From contig NZ_JAIQDG010000012.1 of the NCBI RefSeq assembly GCF_020037125.1, forward strand, positions 124,001 through 188,000: a stretch of 64,000 bases of DNA, written 5' to 3'. Made by a program: the position numbers and the translations under genes. The DNA is from Myxococcus sp. RHSTA-1-4. Its GTDB lineage: Bacteria; Myxococcota; Myxococcia; Myxococcales; Myxococcaceae. Below are positions 44,001-51,613 of the stretch, piece after piece (position 1 is the first letter of the stretch; each line of letters begins with the position of its first letter). The notes beneath the pieces are model-generated. The model made no database searches, was not told the DNA's origin, and saw only the letters and a list, made by a program, of their open reading frames with translations.

Positions 44001-47000
44001 GCGGCGGCGGTCGTGCTGGAGGCTGGCGCTCCCGGCACGCTGCCGGGCCAGTTCACCCTCCTGGGCAACGTCTCGGCGGGCGCCGTGGCCCCCGGCGCAC
44101 TGGCCGGCGCGACGGCCGCGGCCTGGGGCGCGGTGATTGCCGCCCTCGGTGGAGGCGGCGCGGCGGCCGTGGCGGGGCTGGCCCCCGTGACGGCGGTGCC
44201 AGGAGGACCCGAGGTGGTCCGCGCGGCCACGGAGGCCGTCCTCATGGACGCGGCGCCACCGGCCGCCCACGTCACCGCGGCACGGAGGGCGGTGAAGGGT
44301 GCCCACGAGAACGTGAAACCCGGAGCCCCCCAGCCGGTGCTGCTGGCCGTCGCCGCGGCCGTGACGGTACGGCAGAGCCTCCACGCCGGAGGCGCAGTCG
44401 CCCAGGCGGGAGCGACGGCCATTGCCGAGGCCTCCGAGGTGGGCATCACCGCGGGCGCGTTGGGCGCGGCGGCGGCCATCGCCGGAGCCGGCATCGCGCA
44501 CCTGCCCGGGGCGGCCGCCGGCTTCATCACCACCGCGGTCGCCGCCATTCCCAACCCACCGCTGGCGGCGGTGCAGGCGGCGCTCGGCGCCGCTCCGAGC
44601 ATCCCCATCGACCCGGCGAACACGGCGGTGGCGGTGGCCAACGCCTTCGTCGGCGTGGCACCGGAAGTGGTGCTGGACGCGATGCTGTCCCGAGGAAACC
44701 CGACGACGGGGGCGACGCAGTTTCCCCTCTCCGTCGTGGAGATTGCCGCCGCCCTCGCGGCGCTCGGGCCCGCGGCGCCCTTCGACACGGTGGCCCAGGT
44801 CGTCGAGGCGGCGCGCGCCGCGCAGAACGGGCAGACCGCGGGGGCGCCCGTTGCTTCCGGACTCGCCCACGCGGCCGCGGACCGCATCGGCTACTCGTAC
44901 GGCGTCTCCAGTCAGACGGGTGGGGCGCTGGCGGTGCCTCCCTTCCCGCACCGGTACCCCTCGCAGGGCGTGGGTCATCCCGCGCACCTCGCCATCGACA
45001 AGTACCGCCGGCGCGGCTGGGCGGCGCGGCGCAACACCAGCATGTACGCGGACCAGAGCACCCAGCCGGACGACAGCCCTCGCGGGCACCTGGCCCTGGG
45101 CTGGGAGGTGGCCCCGGCCTACGAAGGCCCGCTGCGGCCGGCCGCGGCCGTGGCGGGCACCATCTCCCGCGCCTGTGACGGCTGCGCGGAGGTGGCGTCT
45201 GCCCGCGCCACCGCGGCCCTGGGCATGGCCCCGGCCACCGCGGTCGCCACCGCCATGGGCGTGGTCCCCGCCGCCGCAGCAGCCGCGCCGCCTGCGCCGG
45301 CCGCCGTCAACGCCGCGGGCCTGGGGCGGCTGAGCGTGCCGGCCGCGCGAGCGGCACAGCGGAGCCTGGTACCCACCACCGCGGCGCGCGCGGCGGTGGC
45401 CCACGCCACGGCCGCGGTGGCGGGAGTCGCCGCGGCGAATGCCACACCCGCGTGCATGCGCGCGACCCGCGCGGTGCTGACGGCCTGGTGGCCGGCGGGA
45501 ATGGCGCGTGCGGACGTCGCGGGAGGAGGACTGCCATCCATGGCGGCCCAGGGCCTCGTGGCGCTGAACCCGATGGTGGGGGCCACGGCCGCCGAGGCGG
45601 TCACCGCGGCACAACTGGCGGTGACGGGCGCGGGCCTGGCCCTGCCCCCCGCGGACCTGTCCGCGATGCTGGCGGCCACGGCGGTGTCGCTCGGAGAGGC
45701 GGTGCCCCAGGCCATCGCCGCGGTTGTGGCCCTGCTGCCAGGGACAGCCGCCTCCGCGACCCTGGGCGCCAATGCGGCCAACCAATGCGCCGGCGGGCCC
45801 CGGTTCACGGCGGCCATCCTCGGAAGCGCGCATGCCGTCGCGCTCGGCGCGGGCCTGCCCGCGGCCGTCGCGGCCTCGGTGGCGGCCGGCTCCGCCATGG
45901 CGGAGGGCGCCCCCAACCCCGCGGACCTGGACGCCGCGGCCAACCTCGTCGCGGGCGCGGCCCCGGTGGCGCCTGGCTACCACGCCCTCATGGGCGGGCT
46001 GGTCAACGTCCCCCCGCCGGCCATCCCCTCGGCCGTCGCCGCGGTCCTCGCGGCCAGTGCGGCGGTTGCCAACGCCGGCGTGGTCCCCGCCGCGCCCGTG
46101 GAGGCGGGAATCTGCTACGCCGCCGCGGCGGCCACCGTGCCGGGCGTGGCTCCGGCCGCAGCGGAGGACTGCGCCAGCCTGCTCGTCGGCGCCGCCCTTC
46201 CTCCCGTCGCAGTCAACGCGGCCAACGCCGCCACGGTGGCGAACTCCAGCGCGGAGGCGGGAGCCGCGGTGGCCGCCGCCGCCGCCATCATGACCGCCGC
46301 GGGCACGGCCCCCGCCGCGCCCGTGGATGCCGCGGTCTGCTACGCCGCCGCCGCCGCGGCCGTCACCGCCGCGGCCGTGAATGCCGGCCTCGCCGCCGAT
46401 GCGGCCGTGGGCGCCATCACCGCCGCCGCCGTCCCCGCCGTCGGCGCCACGGCGGTGGCGGCCGCCAACGCCATGAACTCCACCCCGGAGGCCAGCGCGG
46501 CGGTAGCGGCCGCCCACGCGCTCGTCACGGCCGACGGGCTGGCCCTGCCCGCCGCGGCGCAATCCGCCGAGTGCTACGCCGCGGCGGCCGCGGTCGCGGG
46601 CATCCCGGCGGCGGACGCGAACGCGGCCGCGGGGAGCATCGCCCTGGGCGTGGTGAACGCTGCCACGGACGCGGCCACCGCACAGGGCGCGGGTGCCGCC
46701 GCGGACGCCTCCGCCACCGTCGCGGCGGCCATGGCCGTCACCCAGCTCGCCCTGGGAGGTCCCGCCAACCACCGCGCTGTCGCGGCCGCGGCGGGCGCCT
46801 CGGTCATCGGCATCACCGCCGCCCAGGTCGACCTGGCCGCCAATGCCCTGAGCGCGGGCATGGGCAACCCCATCTCCATCGCCATCTCCGAGTCCACGTC
46901 GCTTCAAGCCTCGGGGGCCACACCCGAGGCGGCGGCGGCACTGGCCACCGTCCGCGCGCTCGAGCCGCGCAGTGCGCCCCTGGCCGCGGCGGCCGCGGCC

Positions 47001-47063
47001 AGCGCGGGGGTGGCTCCCGGAGACGCGGCGGCGGCCACGGCCATCCGCATCTTCAACACCTGA
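41085..47063 (+). CDS. giant Ala-rich protein with split metallo-beta-lactamase core
   Basis: 1992 residues. Residues 1-350 form a unique N-terminal region with a Pro-rich linker. A ComEC-like metallo-beta-lactamase fold starts near 365 (FVGLFNVGQGSCCVLYD), with metal ligands in LSHWDMDHCD (about 427). The next core pieces appear only at about 830 (LLTGDVNYGF), 879 (ATHHGSNK) and 1288 (HRYPSQGVGHPAHLAIDKY). Between them are about 260 and 370 residues of Ala/Gly/Pro-rich sequence, and 1340-1992 is again Ala-rich. The Ala-rich parts carry diverged repeats; a CYAA motif recurs at about residues 1677, 1752 and 1830. No signal peptide. GTG start, overlapping the LysM gene. A nuclease or hydrolase effector is possible, but no function is established. 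Confidence 0.8.
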   Translation: MSESETPSAPPKRRRLGHVARGGELNTLNIRFPGRYYAFVTEREGTDDDTLYLRLECVERDWMDKVWSELEKMFAPGDFLNFFNSVINGRKFEDFYDAATLDQLNIFYVVYYWFLRRVIDGGRDFAPVSVFEFELAPGDPLRDGVDETDWFHLELQAAPDSTRPDDDFVRAGRVRRSGAHLVRGFTPDTDAPPVERWMRRFVRVEDSSGGALTQGALKALHFPLPAPPLPPPSTPGGPGGGGRRVPEPPLDGPLSVPSLQPIPIPVVARAATPALARWMRSAASELSRHVRAITNTVTDFFDDWMPPGGPALALAGGPSLPGWRETPGKRGAASRPRPPPPTAHCYIGDGNPNPMDASDPNASFAPFVGLFNVGQGSCCVLYDNQGRAIVYYDFGSPANGQQATFPVIPQGHCVGPCMCNGPLIILSHWDMDHCDLGRFYPESFRCRWLAPQQHMGTAVCRDTVARVVHDGGEFYIWTASGRPGTAATPRGTPSSWDRPGGSHMRFPWGFIERNYRDTAQNPLAAGSDPRNNSGLALYVCVRDAPGVAAVGAGPVATDANNLGGAGRGLVTIGGGAPPGWVGAAFGGPALPGVPGGLAAFLAAMQPGGGAPNPAALAARQQSLAATAAVGPAAPGAGLPARQRLVIAALAVAQPALAPAVAVGLSRAAEVAAAAAAGAGGTLAQVAAAAGAAVIVEGGAPGTGLPTFNAIGVAAAGGAPLAPGGADALALAAVQGAIAGAPAVSPVVTAANTAAAAPVLGGAEAVKAAVMAVARTQAPPLVAARPGLSLEGEVARAAGVDNPVAVCNAVAPPLPQTLQGEAPFHANERFVLLTGDVNYGFIPAQKRPFAPPAAVAPGAAVALPYAPTAHPPVVVGLTATHHGSNKVGQNLLEPARIPWAPNTPATLSAAVAHQAAALPGSNLRRTATAAAAAAALGPVPPANLAQLAAAAEQAAHTASLVGPGTALEVARAAAAAVVLEAGAPGTLPGQFTLLGNVSAGAVAPGALAGATAAAWGAVIAALGGGGAAAVAGLAPVTAVPGGPEVVRAATEAVLMDAAPPAAHVTAARRAVKGAHENVKPGAPQPVLLAVAAAVTVRQSLHAGGAVAQAGATAIAEASEVGITAGALGAAAAIAGAGIAHLPGAAAGFITTAVAAIPNPPLAAVQAALGAAPSIPIDPANTAVAVANAFVGVAPEVVLDAMLSRGNPTTGATQFPLSVVEIAAALAALGPAAPFDTVAQVVEAARAAQNGQTAGAPVASGLAHAAADRIGYSYGVSSQTGGALAVPPFPHRYPSQGVGHPAHLAIDKYRRRGWAARRNTSMYADQSTQPDDSPRGHLALGWEVAPAYEGPLRPAAAVAGTISRACDGCAEVASARATAALGMAPATAVATAMGVVPAAAAAAPPAPAAVNAAGLGRLSVPAARAAQRSLVPTTAARAAVAHATAAVAGVAAANATPACMRATRAVLTAWWPAGMARADVAGGGLPSMAAQGLVALNPMVGATAAEAVTAAQLAVTGAGLALPPADLSAMLAATAVSLGEAVPQAIAAVVALLPGTAASATLGANAANQCAGGPRFTAAILGSAHAVALGAGLPAAVAASVAAGSAMAEGAPNPADLDAAANLVAGAAPVAPGYHALMGGLVNVPPPAIPSAVAAVLAASAAVANAGVVPAAPVEAGICYAAAAATVPGVAPAAAEDCASLLVGAALPPVAVNAANAATVANSSAEAGAAVAAAAAIMTAAGTAPAAPVDAAVCYAAAAAAVTAAAVNAGLAADAAVGAITAAAVPAVGATAVAAANAMNSTPEASAAVAAAHALVTADGLALPAAAQSAECYAAAAAVAGIPAADANAAAGSIALGVVNAATDAATAQGAGAAADASATVAAAMAVTQLALGGPANHRAVAAAAGASVIGITAAQVDLAANALSAGMGNPISIAISESTSLQASGATPEAAAALATVRALEPRSAPLAAAAAASAGVAPGDAAAATAIRIFNT
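46023..47063 (+). repeat. diverged 72-79-residue Ala-rich repeats
   Basis: About four degenerate units, each with Ala-rich helices. The codons for CYAA begin at 46113, 46338 and 46572, that is 75 and 78 codons apart. Further, weaker units seem to extend upstream through the rest of the Ala-rich region. Nearly all Ala codons are GCC or GCG. Confidence 0.65.
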
Positions 47064-47077
47064 CCCGATTCACGTGC

Positions 47078-47374
47078 CTACGAGGGAGAGGGAATGGACG
47101 CCTCCTCCATCTCCTCCCTCCACATCCCCTGCAGCCCCCGCCGGACCTGCGTGAGGATGTCGATGCGGAGCTGGAGCCAGTCCATGTCCCGGTTCGGCCC
47201 CCGCTCGTAGTCATGCGCGGGGAACCAGGTCGTGGCACTCGCGGCCCGGAGGGCGAAGCGCGCCTCCTGCTTCTGGTACGTCACCCGGAAGCCCTTCACC
47301 CGGCCCACCTCGATGAGGTCCCGGGTGATGGCCTTCGCCTGCCGCTCCGCCTCTTCCGCCCATTCCGAAGCCAT
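47078..47374 (-). CDS. small protein of unknown function
   Basis: 98 residues, MASEWAEEAERQAKAITRDL..., a helical start followed by a beta-type part (FRVTYQKQEARFALRAASAT) and a helical, acidic end. No family is recognised. The ATG at 47374 was chosen because GAGGAGGAGG lies five bases upstream; a TTG at 47395, which overlaps the previous stop, would add seven residues. It is the second gene of a pair with the membrane protein upstream and converges on the giant Ala-rich gene. Confidence 0.7.
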   Translation of the reverse strand: MASEWAEEAERQAKAITRDLIEVGRVKGFRVTYQKQEARFALRAASATTWFPAHDYERGPNRDMDWLQLRIDILTQVRRGLQGMWREEMEEASIPSPS

Positions 47375-47391
47375 GCTCGCCTCCTCCTCGC

Positions 47392-47841
47392 TCAATGGGG
47401 TGCCGGCGGTGGAGGCTCGCTCCCCTCCGGCTGGGAGACCCGCTGCTCCACGTGCTTGCGCATCAGGCGCTTCGTCGCGGTCTCCTCCTCCTCTGTCTTC
47501 TGCCGCCGCCGCACCAGGCCCTGCGACTCATCCATGAACCAGAACACCACGCGGAAGAAGGCCGCGATGACGGTGACCAGCAGGGAGGAGAGGAACCAGC
47601 GCAGCGCGCTCCCCAGCCAGCCCCCCACCACCACGTCGATGGCGTACGTGCCCGTCAGCGGCACCAGCGCGAAGGCCACGTAGTGGGAGATGCAGTAGGG
47701 GCAGGACACCAGGTAGCCCAACCACGTCTCCTGCCCCCCCAGCCGCTCACGCAGCGGGGCGAAGATGCGCTCCTTGGCGAGGGTCTGCGACACGCCCATC
47801 ACCACGGCGGAGACCGCGAAGAGCTGGAAGAGACGCACCAT
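47392..47841 (-). CDS. DUF1360-like small membrane protein
   Basis: 149 residues with three to four membrane helices (VSAVVMGVSQTLA, LVSCPYCISHYVAFALVPL, VVVGGWLGSALRW, LLVTVIAAFFRVVFWF) and a charged cytoplasmic tail ending in a Pro run. The CPYCISH motif resembles the C-P-x-C region of DUF1360 (YjcA) proteins, which is a tentative match. It is followed at once by the 98-residue protein, so the two likely form an operon. The divergent sigma factor gene lies 313 bases away. Confidence 0.7.
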   Translation of the reverse strand: MVRLFQLFAVSAVVMGVSQTLAKERIFAPLRERLGGQETWLGYLVSCPYCISHYVAFALVPLTGTYAIDVVVGGWLGSALRWFLSSLLVTVIAAFFRVVFWFMDESQGLVRRRQKTEEEETATKRLMRKHVEQRVSQPEGSEPPPPAPH

Positions 47842-48154
47842 CCTCCCAAGGTGGCGATGACGCGCGAGGGAAGGAGGAGCACGCCCGGCGTGCGAGGGCC
47901 CGCCTGGCTGGACGCACCTGCTCGCACCCGCCCGGCACCACCCTCCCGTCCGGTGCTGAACGGTCGGAAGAGTCTTCGGAAAGCCCCCTGTAAAAGCTAC
48001 CGGGTACCGCCCCTAAGCACCGCCGGCCCTTTGTGCAAACCCGCGTATCCACTCGAAAACGGAGCCTCGCGGCCGTGGCATGTGCATTGCGACAGGCCCC
48101 CCCGTTCGCAGTGACGCGGTCCCCCAACCCGATCTCTTTTCCCCGAGAGACACC
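47842..48154. other. divergent 313-bp intergenic region
   Basis: No gene is supported. It holds the leader of the sigma factor gene with a sigma-54 promoter match at 48076-48090. Confidence 0.6.
48076..48090 (+). promoter_or_regulatory. sigma-54 promoter match
   Basis: TGGCATGTGCATTGC fits the sigma-54 consensus TGGCAC-N5-TTGC, with the required GG and GC exactly ten bases apart. It lies 64 bases before the ATG of the RpoH-family sigma gene, a normal distance. Transcription would begin near 48102. Control of sigma genes by sigma-54 is known in Myxococcus biology. Confidence 0.6.
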
Positions 48155-49042
48155 ATGCAGGCTACCAACTCCTTCTCGTCCCCTGACTCCCTCTCCACCT
48201 ACCTCTCGGAGATCAACCGGTACCCGCTGCTCACCCAGCAGCAGGAGCAGGAGCTGTCGCGGCGCTTCCGGGCGGGCGACCTGGCCGCGGGCCACCAGCT
48301 CGTCACCGCCAACCTTCGCTTCGTGGTGAAGGTGGCGTACGAGTACCGCTCCTACGGCCTGAAGATGTCCGACCTCATCCAGGAGGCGAACATCGGCCTG
48401 ATGAAGGCGGTGCAGAAGTTCGACCCGGACAAGGGCATCCGCCTCATCTCCTACGCGGTGTGGTGGATTCGCGCGTACATCCAGAACTGCATCCTCAAGA
48501 ACTGGAGCCTGGTGAAGCTGGGCACCACGCAGGCGCAGCGCCGGCTGTTCTTCAGCCTGGCCCGCACGCGCCGCGAGCTGGAGAAGCTGGGCGCCGGCGA
48601 GGGCCACATCGTCAACGCCGAGGAGATTGCCCGGAAGCTGAACGTGAAGGCCTCCGAGGTGCGGGAGATGGAGCAGCGCATGGGCGGCAGGGATTTGTCC
48701 CTGGACGCGCCCATGGGCGAGGACGGTGACGCCACCCACCTGGACTTCGTGGAGTCCGACTCCGCCTCGGCGGTGGACGAGGTCGCCGACAAGCAGCAGG
48801 CAGACCTCACGCGCGAGCTCGTGCAGCGGGCGCTGCGCCGTCTGGACCCGCGCGAGCGCTTCATCATCGAGCAGCGGGTGATGGGCGACGCGGAGATGAC
48901 CCTCAGCGAGCTGGGCGAGCACTTCGGCTTCTCGCGCGAGCGCGCCCGCCAGCTCGAGATTCGCGCCAAGGACAAGCTCAAGGCCGCCCTGGCCGCGCTG
49001 ATGGCCGAGGCCGGCGTGGACGAGGCGACGCTCGCCGCCTGA
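48155..49042 (+). CDS. RpoH-family (sigma-32) RNA polymerase sigma factor
   Basis: 295 residues of the sigma-70 class. Region 1.2 is [16 protein letters not shown], region 2 includes [17 protein letters not shown] and [21 protein letters not shown], and the RpoH-box segment reads [16 protein letters not shown]. Region 4 has [16 protein letters not shown] and [16 protein letters not shown], the helix-turn-helix. Myxococcus has several RpoH-like factors (SigB, SigC) acting in heat shock and development; which one this is cannot be told here. The ATG at 48155 is preceded by GAGAGA. A sigma-54 promoter match lies 64 bases upstream and a strong hairpin follows the stop. Confidence 0.93.
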   Translation: MQATNSFSSPDSLSTYLSEINRYPLLTQQQEQELSRRFRAGDLAAGHQLVTANLRFVVKVAYEYRSYGLKMSDLIQEANIGLMKAVQKFDPDKGIRLISYAVWWIRAYIQNCILKNWSLVKLGTTQAQRRLFFSLARTRRELEKLGAGEGHIVNAEEIARKLNVKASEVREMEQRMGGRDLSLDAPMGEDGDATHLDFVESDSASAVDEVADKQQADLTRELVQRALRRLDPRERFIIEQRVMGDAEMTLSELGEHFGFSRERARQLEIRAKDKLKAALAALMAEAGVDEATLAA

Positions 49043-49055
49043 GCCACGAAGCCCA

Positions 49056-49087
49056 CGCCACGGGAACCGCTTCCGGCGCCCGTGGCG
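49056..49087 (+). terminator. hairpin terminator between convergent genes
   Basis: CGCCACGGG and CCCGTGGCG form a perfect 9-bp stem, with a 14-base loop that can itself pair CCG with CGG. It sits 13 bases after the sigma gene stop and 17 bases from the SDR gene stop on the other strand. It may serve both directions, though no T run follows. Confidence 0.5.
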
Positions 49088-49104
49088 CGTCCGTTGCCCC
49101 GGCT

Positions 49105-49929
49105 TCAGCGGCGGGGCAGCCCGTAGATGGACATCACCATGTGCTCGAAGGTGCGCGACGGCAGCAGCGTCTTGGCCATCAGCGCGACGCGCTGGGACAG
49201 GTGGCCCACGGTGTAGCGCACCCGCACGCGCCGCTTCTCCGTCAGCGCCAGCACCTTGCGCGCCACCGCCTGGGGCGCGATGCCCTCGCCCTCCTCCGCC
49301 TCCACCGCCTTCAGCACCTTCATGAAGAGCTCGCGGTACGCGGAGCCGGGGCCGGACTCGCGCGCCTTCACCCGGTTCTCCCGGACGCGCGTGCGCACGT
49401 CGCCGGGCTGCACCAGCGTGGCCTCGATGCCGAAGGGCGCCACCTCCTGGCGCAGGCTCTCCGTGAGCCCCTCCAGCGCGAACTTGCTGGCGCTGTAGAG
49501 CCCCTGGAAGGGCAGCCCGGCCGCGCCGCCCAGCGAGCTGATGTTGACGATGAGCCCCGACTGCCGCGCCCGCATGGACGGCAGCACCGCCTTGCACACG
49601 CGCAGCACGCCGAAGAAGTTGGTGTCGAGCTGCTGCTGCGCCTCCTCGATGGAGACGTCCTCCACCGCGCCCGCCATCACGAAGCCGGCGTTGTTCACCA
49701 CCACGTCGATGCGCCCCTCGCGCGCCAGCACCATGTCCACCGCGCGCTGGACGGAGTCGTCACGCGTGACGTCCATCTCCAGCATCTTGTAGTGCTCACC
49801 GTCGGGAGTGGGCCGGCGGCTGGTGCCGTAGACGGCGTGGCCATTCGCGCCCAGCAATTCCGCGCAGGCCTGGCCGATGCCAGAGGATGCGCCGGTGATG
49901 AGGACCACCCTGCTTCGAGAGTTGCTCAT
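49105..49929 (-). CDS. short-chain dehydrogenase/reductase
   Basis: 274 residues of the classical SDR type. TGASSGIG (residues 13-20) binds NAD(P), NNAG is present, and the catalytic set is Ser in NISSLGG and Tyr/Lys in YSASK. An Arg after the first strand (TSRR) favours NADP. The C-terminal part (residues 190-274) is basic and may contact membrane or substrate. The ATG has AGGAG five bases upstream. The substrate cannot be inferred from context. Confidence 0.9.
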   Translation of the reverse strand: MSNSRSRVVLITGASSGIGQACAELLGANGHAVYGTSRRPTPDGEHYKMLEMDVTRDDSVQRAVDMVLAREGRIDVVVNNAGFVMAGAVEDVSIEEAQQQLDTNFFGVLRVCKAVLPSMRARQSGLIVNISSLGGAAGLPFQGLYSASKFALEGLTESLRQEVAPFGIEATLVQPGDVRTRVRENRVKARESGPGSAYRELFMKVLKAVEAEEGEGIAPQAVARKVLALTEKRRVRVRYTVGHLSQRVALMAKTLLPSRTFEHMVMSIYGLPRR

Positions 49930-50192
49930 GCGTGCTCCTGCTCAGGGGTGATGCTCCTTATTAACGCCCAGAAACAGGAACTTGTGGACTTGCCGGACAA
50001 AAAACAGACACATGCCTGCCTGTATGCCAGGGCATTGAAGGTTTTCACTGGCACGTTTGAAGGTTTGCGCGCGGGTTGAAATACAGACAGTCTCACCCAC
50101 CGTTTGACACATCCCGTCAGGACGTGGAGTGCGTCATTTCCAGCGCCATGCGTCGGGTAGGACGCACGGACACGGGTGACGAACCACCCAGG
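49930..50192. other. intergenic region with a 22-bp-spaced direct repeat
   Basis: This 263-bp region upstream of the SDR gene is clearly more AT-rich than its surroundings. TTGAAGGTTT occurs at 50035 and 50057, two helical turns apart, and ACAGACA at about 50004 and 50082. These could be operator half-sites. No gene is supported. Confidence 0.4.
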
Positions 50193-51437
50193 TCAAGTCT
50201 TGGCGGATGAGACAGGCGGGCGCATGCCGGGGTGGCTCCGCCACAGGGCCATGGCCACCAGCAGGGACACTCCGGCGGCGGCGACGCCGCTGAGGAAGGG
50301 CGCGCCGGGGTGGAAGCGCGAGTAGAGGAAGCCGCTCCACACCGGGCCCACCACGCGCGCCAGTCCGCCCGCCGACTGTGCGATGCCGAGCACGCCGCCC
50401 TGCAACTCCGGCCCGGCGAGCGCGGAGGCGAGGCTGGCGAGCACGGGCTGCAACATGCCCATGCCCGTGCCCACCAGCACCATCGCCACCACCAGCCAGG
50501 CGGGCTGGGCCGCCAGGGCGATGCACGCCAGGCCCGCTCCCATGAGGACGATGCCCAGCACCACCAGCGTGAGGCTTCGCGCCACGCGCGTCAGCCAGTC
50601 GATGGCGAAGCCCTGCAACACGAAGGACATCAACCCGAGCAACGCGAACAGGCGCCCCACCTCCCGCCCGCTCCAGCCGAAGCGCTCCTGCGCCAGCAGC
50701 CCCAGTGACACCTGCAGGTTCGTCATCCCGATGAACGTCAGGAAGAAGAGCGCGAGCACGGGCGCGATGCCCGGCTGGGCCAGCGCCTGGATGAGCGACA
50801 CCCGCCGCCGCTCCGGCATGGGCGTGGCGTGCGGCGCGTGGCGCGGGTGCGTCTCCGGGAAGAGGAAGAAGACGCCCAGCAGCGCGGCCGCCGCGAACAC
50901 CGCCGCCGCGAGCGGTGGCGCCCACTCGCCCCAGACGTGGAGCTGGCTGCCGATGACGGGCCCCAGCACCATCCCCAGCCCGATGCCGGCGCCCACGCGC
51001 CCCAGCCCCGCCGCCCGCGCGCCGGGCTCCGTCACGTCCGCCACCGCGGCCGAGCACGCTGCCAGGTTGCCCGCGGTGGCGCCCGCGAGCAGCCGCGAGA
51101 CGAAGAGCACCGGCAGCAGGTGGACGTACGTGGAGTACGCGAAGAGCGCCATGGAGAGCGCGTTGCCCAGCAGGCTCAGCAGGATGACGGGGCGCCGGCC
51201 CACGCGGTCCGACAGCCGCCCGAGCACCGGCGTGGCCACGAGCTGGGCGGAGGAGAACAGGGCGAGCAGCACGCCCGCCGTGGTGGCCGAGCCCCCCATC
51301 GACTCCACGTAGAAGGGCAGCAGCGGGATGATGAGCCCGAAGCCCACCAGGTCCAGGAAGACGGTGAGGAAGACGAGCGCCCTCACCCGGCGCTGGAGGG
51401 TGAGGGGCACGACGGGAACTGACGTGGGCACGTCCAT
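50193..51437 (-). CDS. MFS transporter (DHA1-type efflux)
   Basis: 414 residues with 12 membrane helices. The family motif between helices 2 and 3 is LGRLSDRVGRRPVILLS, and helix 5 has the antiporter motif C-like GVGAGIGLGMVLGPVIGS. It resembles drug and metabolite exporters of the DHA1 group. The ATG beginning MDVPTSVPVV was chosen; longer frames run into the start region of the divergent histidine kinase. That gene begins 176 bases away, so they share a control region and the kinase pathway might regulate this pump, which is inference. Confidence 0.88.
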   Translation of the reverse strand: MDVPTSVPVVPLTLQRRVRALVFLTVFLDLVGFGLIIPLLPFYVESMGGSATTAGVLLALFSSAQLVATPVLGRLSDRVGRRPVILLSLLGNALSMALFAYSTYVHLLPVLFVSRLLAGATAGNLAACSAAVADVTEPGARAAGLGRVGAGIGLGMVLGPVIGSQLHVWGEWAPPLAAAVFAAAALLGVFFLFPETHPRHAPHATPMPERRRVSLIQALAQPGIAPVLALFFLTFIGMTNLQVSLGLLAQERFGWSGREVGRLFALLGLMSFVLQGFAIDWLTRVARSLTLVVLGIVLMGAGLACIALAAQPAWLVVAMVLVGTGMGMLQPVLASLASALAGPELQGGVLGIAQSAGGLARVVGPVWSGFLYSRFHPGAPFLSGVAAAGVSLLVAMALWRSHPGMRPPVSSAKT

Positions 51438-51613
51438 GTGCCGGACGATGCCCTCCTCCGCCGGGCGGCTCCAGTTCTTCGGCCAGCCGTCGGCCGCTGG
51501 AACGAACGGCCCCCACCCTCCCTGCCCGTCATCGCCTCCGTCCAGGTGCCTACGTTCATCATGGGCATTCCTCGCGGGTGGCGGCCCCGCGAGGTGGGGA
51601 AGGCGGTGGTGTG

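Noticed and set aside
42693-46907. A 1404-codon open frame opposite the giant Ala-rich gene
   Set aside because: It is rich in Gly, Arg and His, has no recognisable motif, and mirrors GCC/GCG Ala codons on the real strand.
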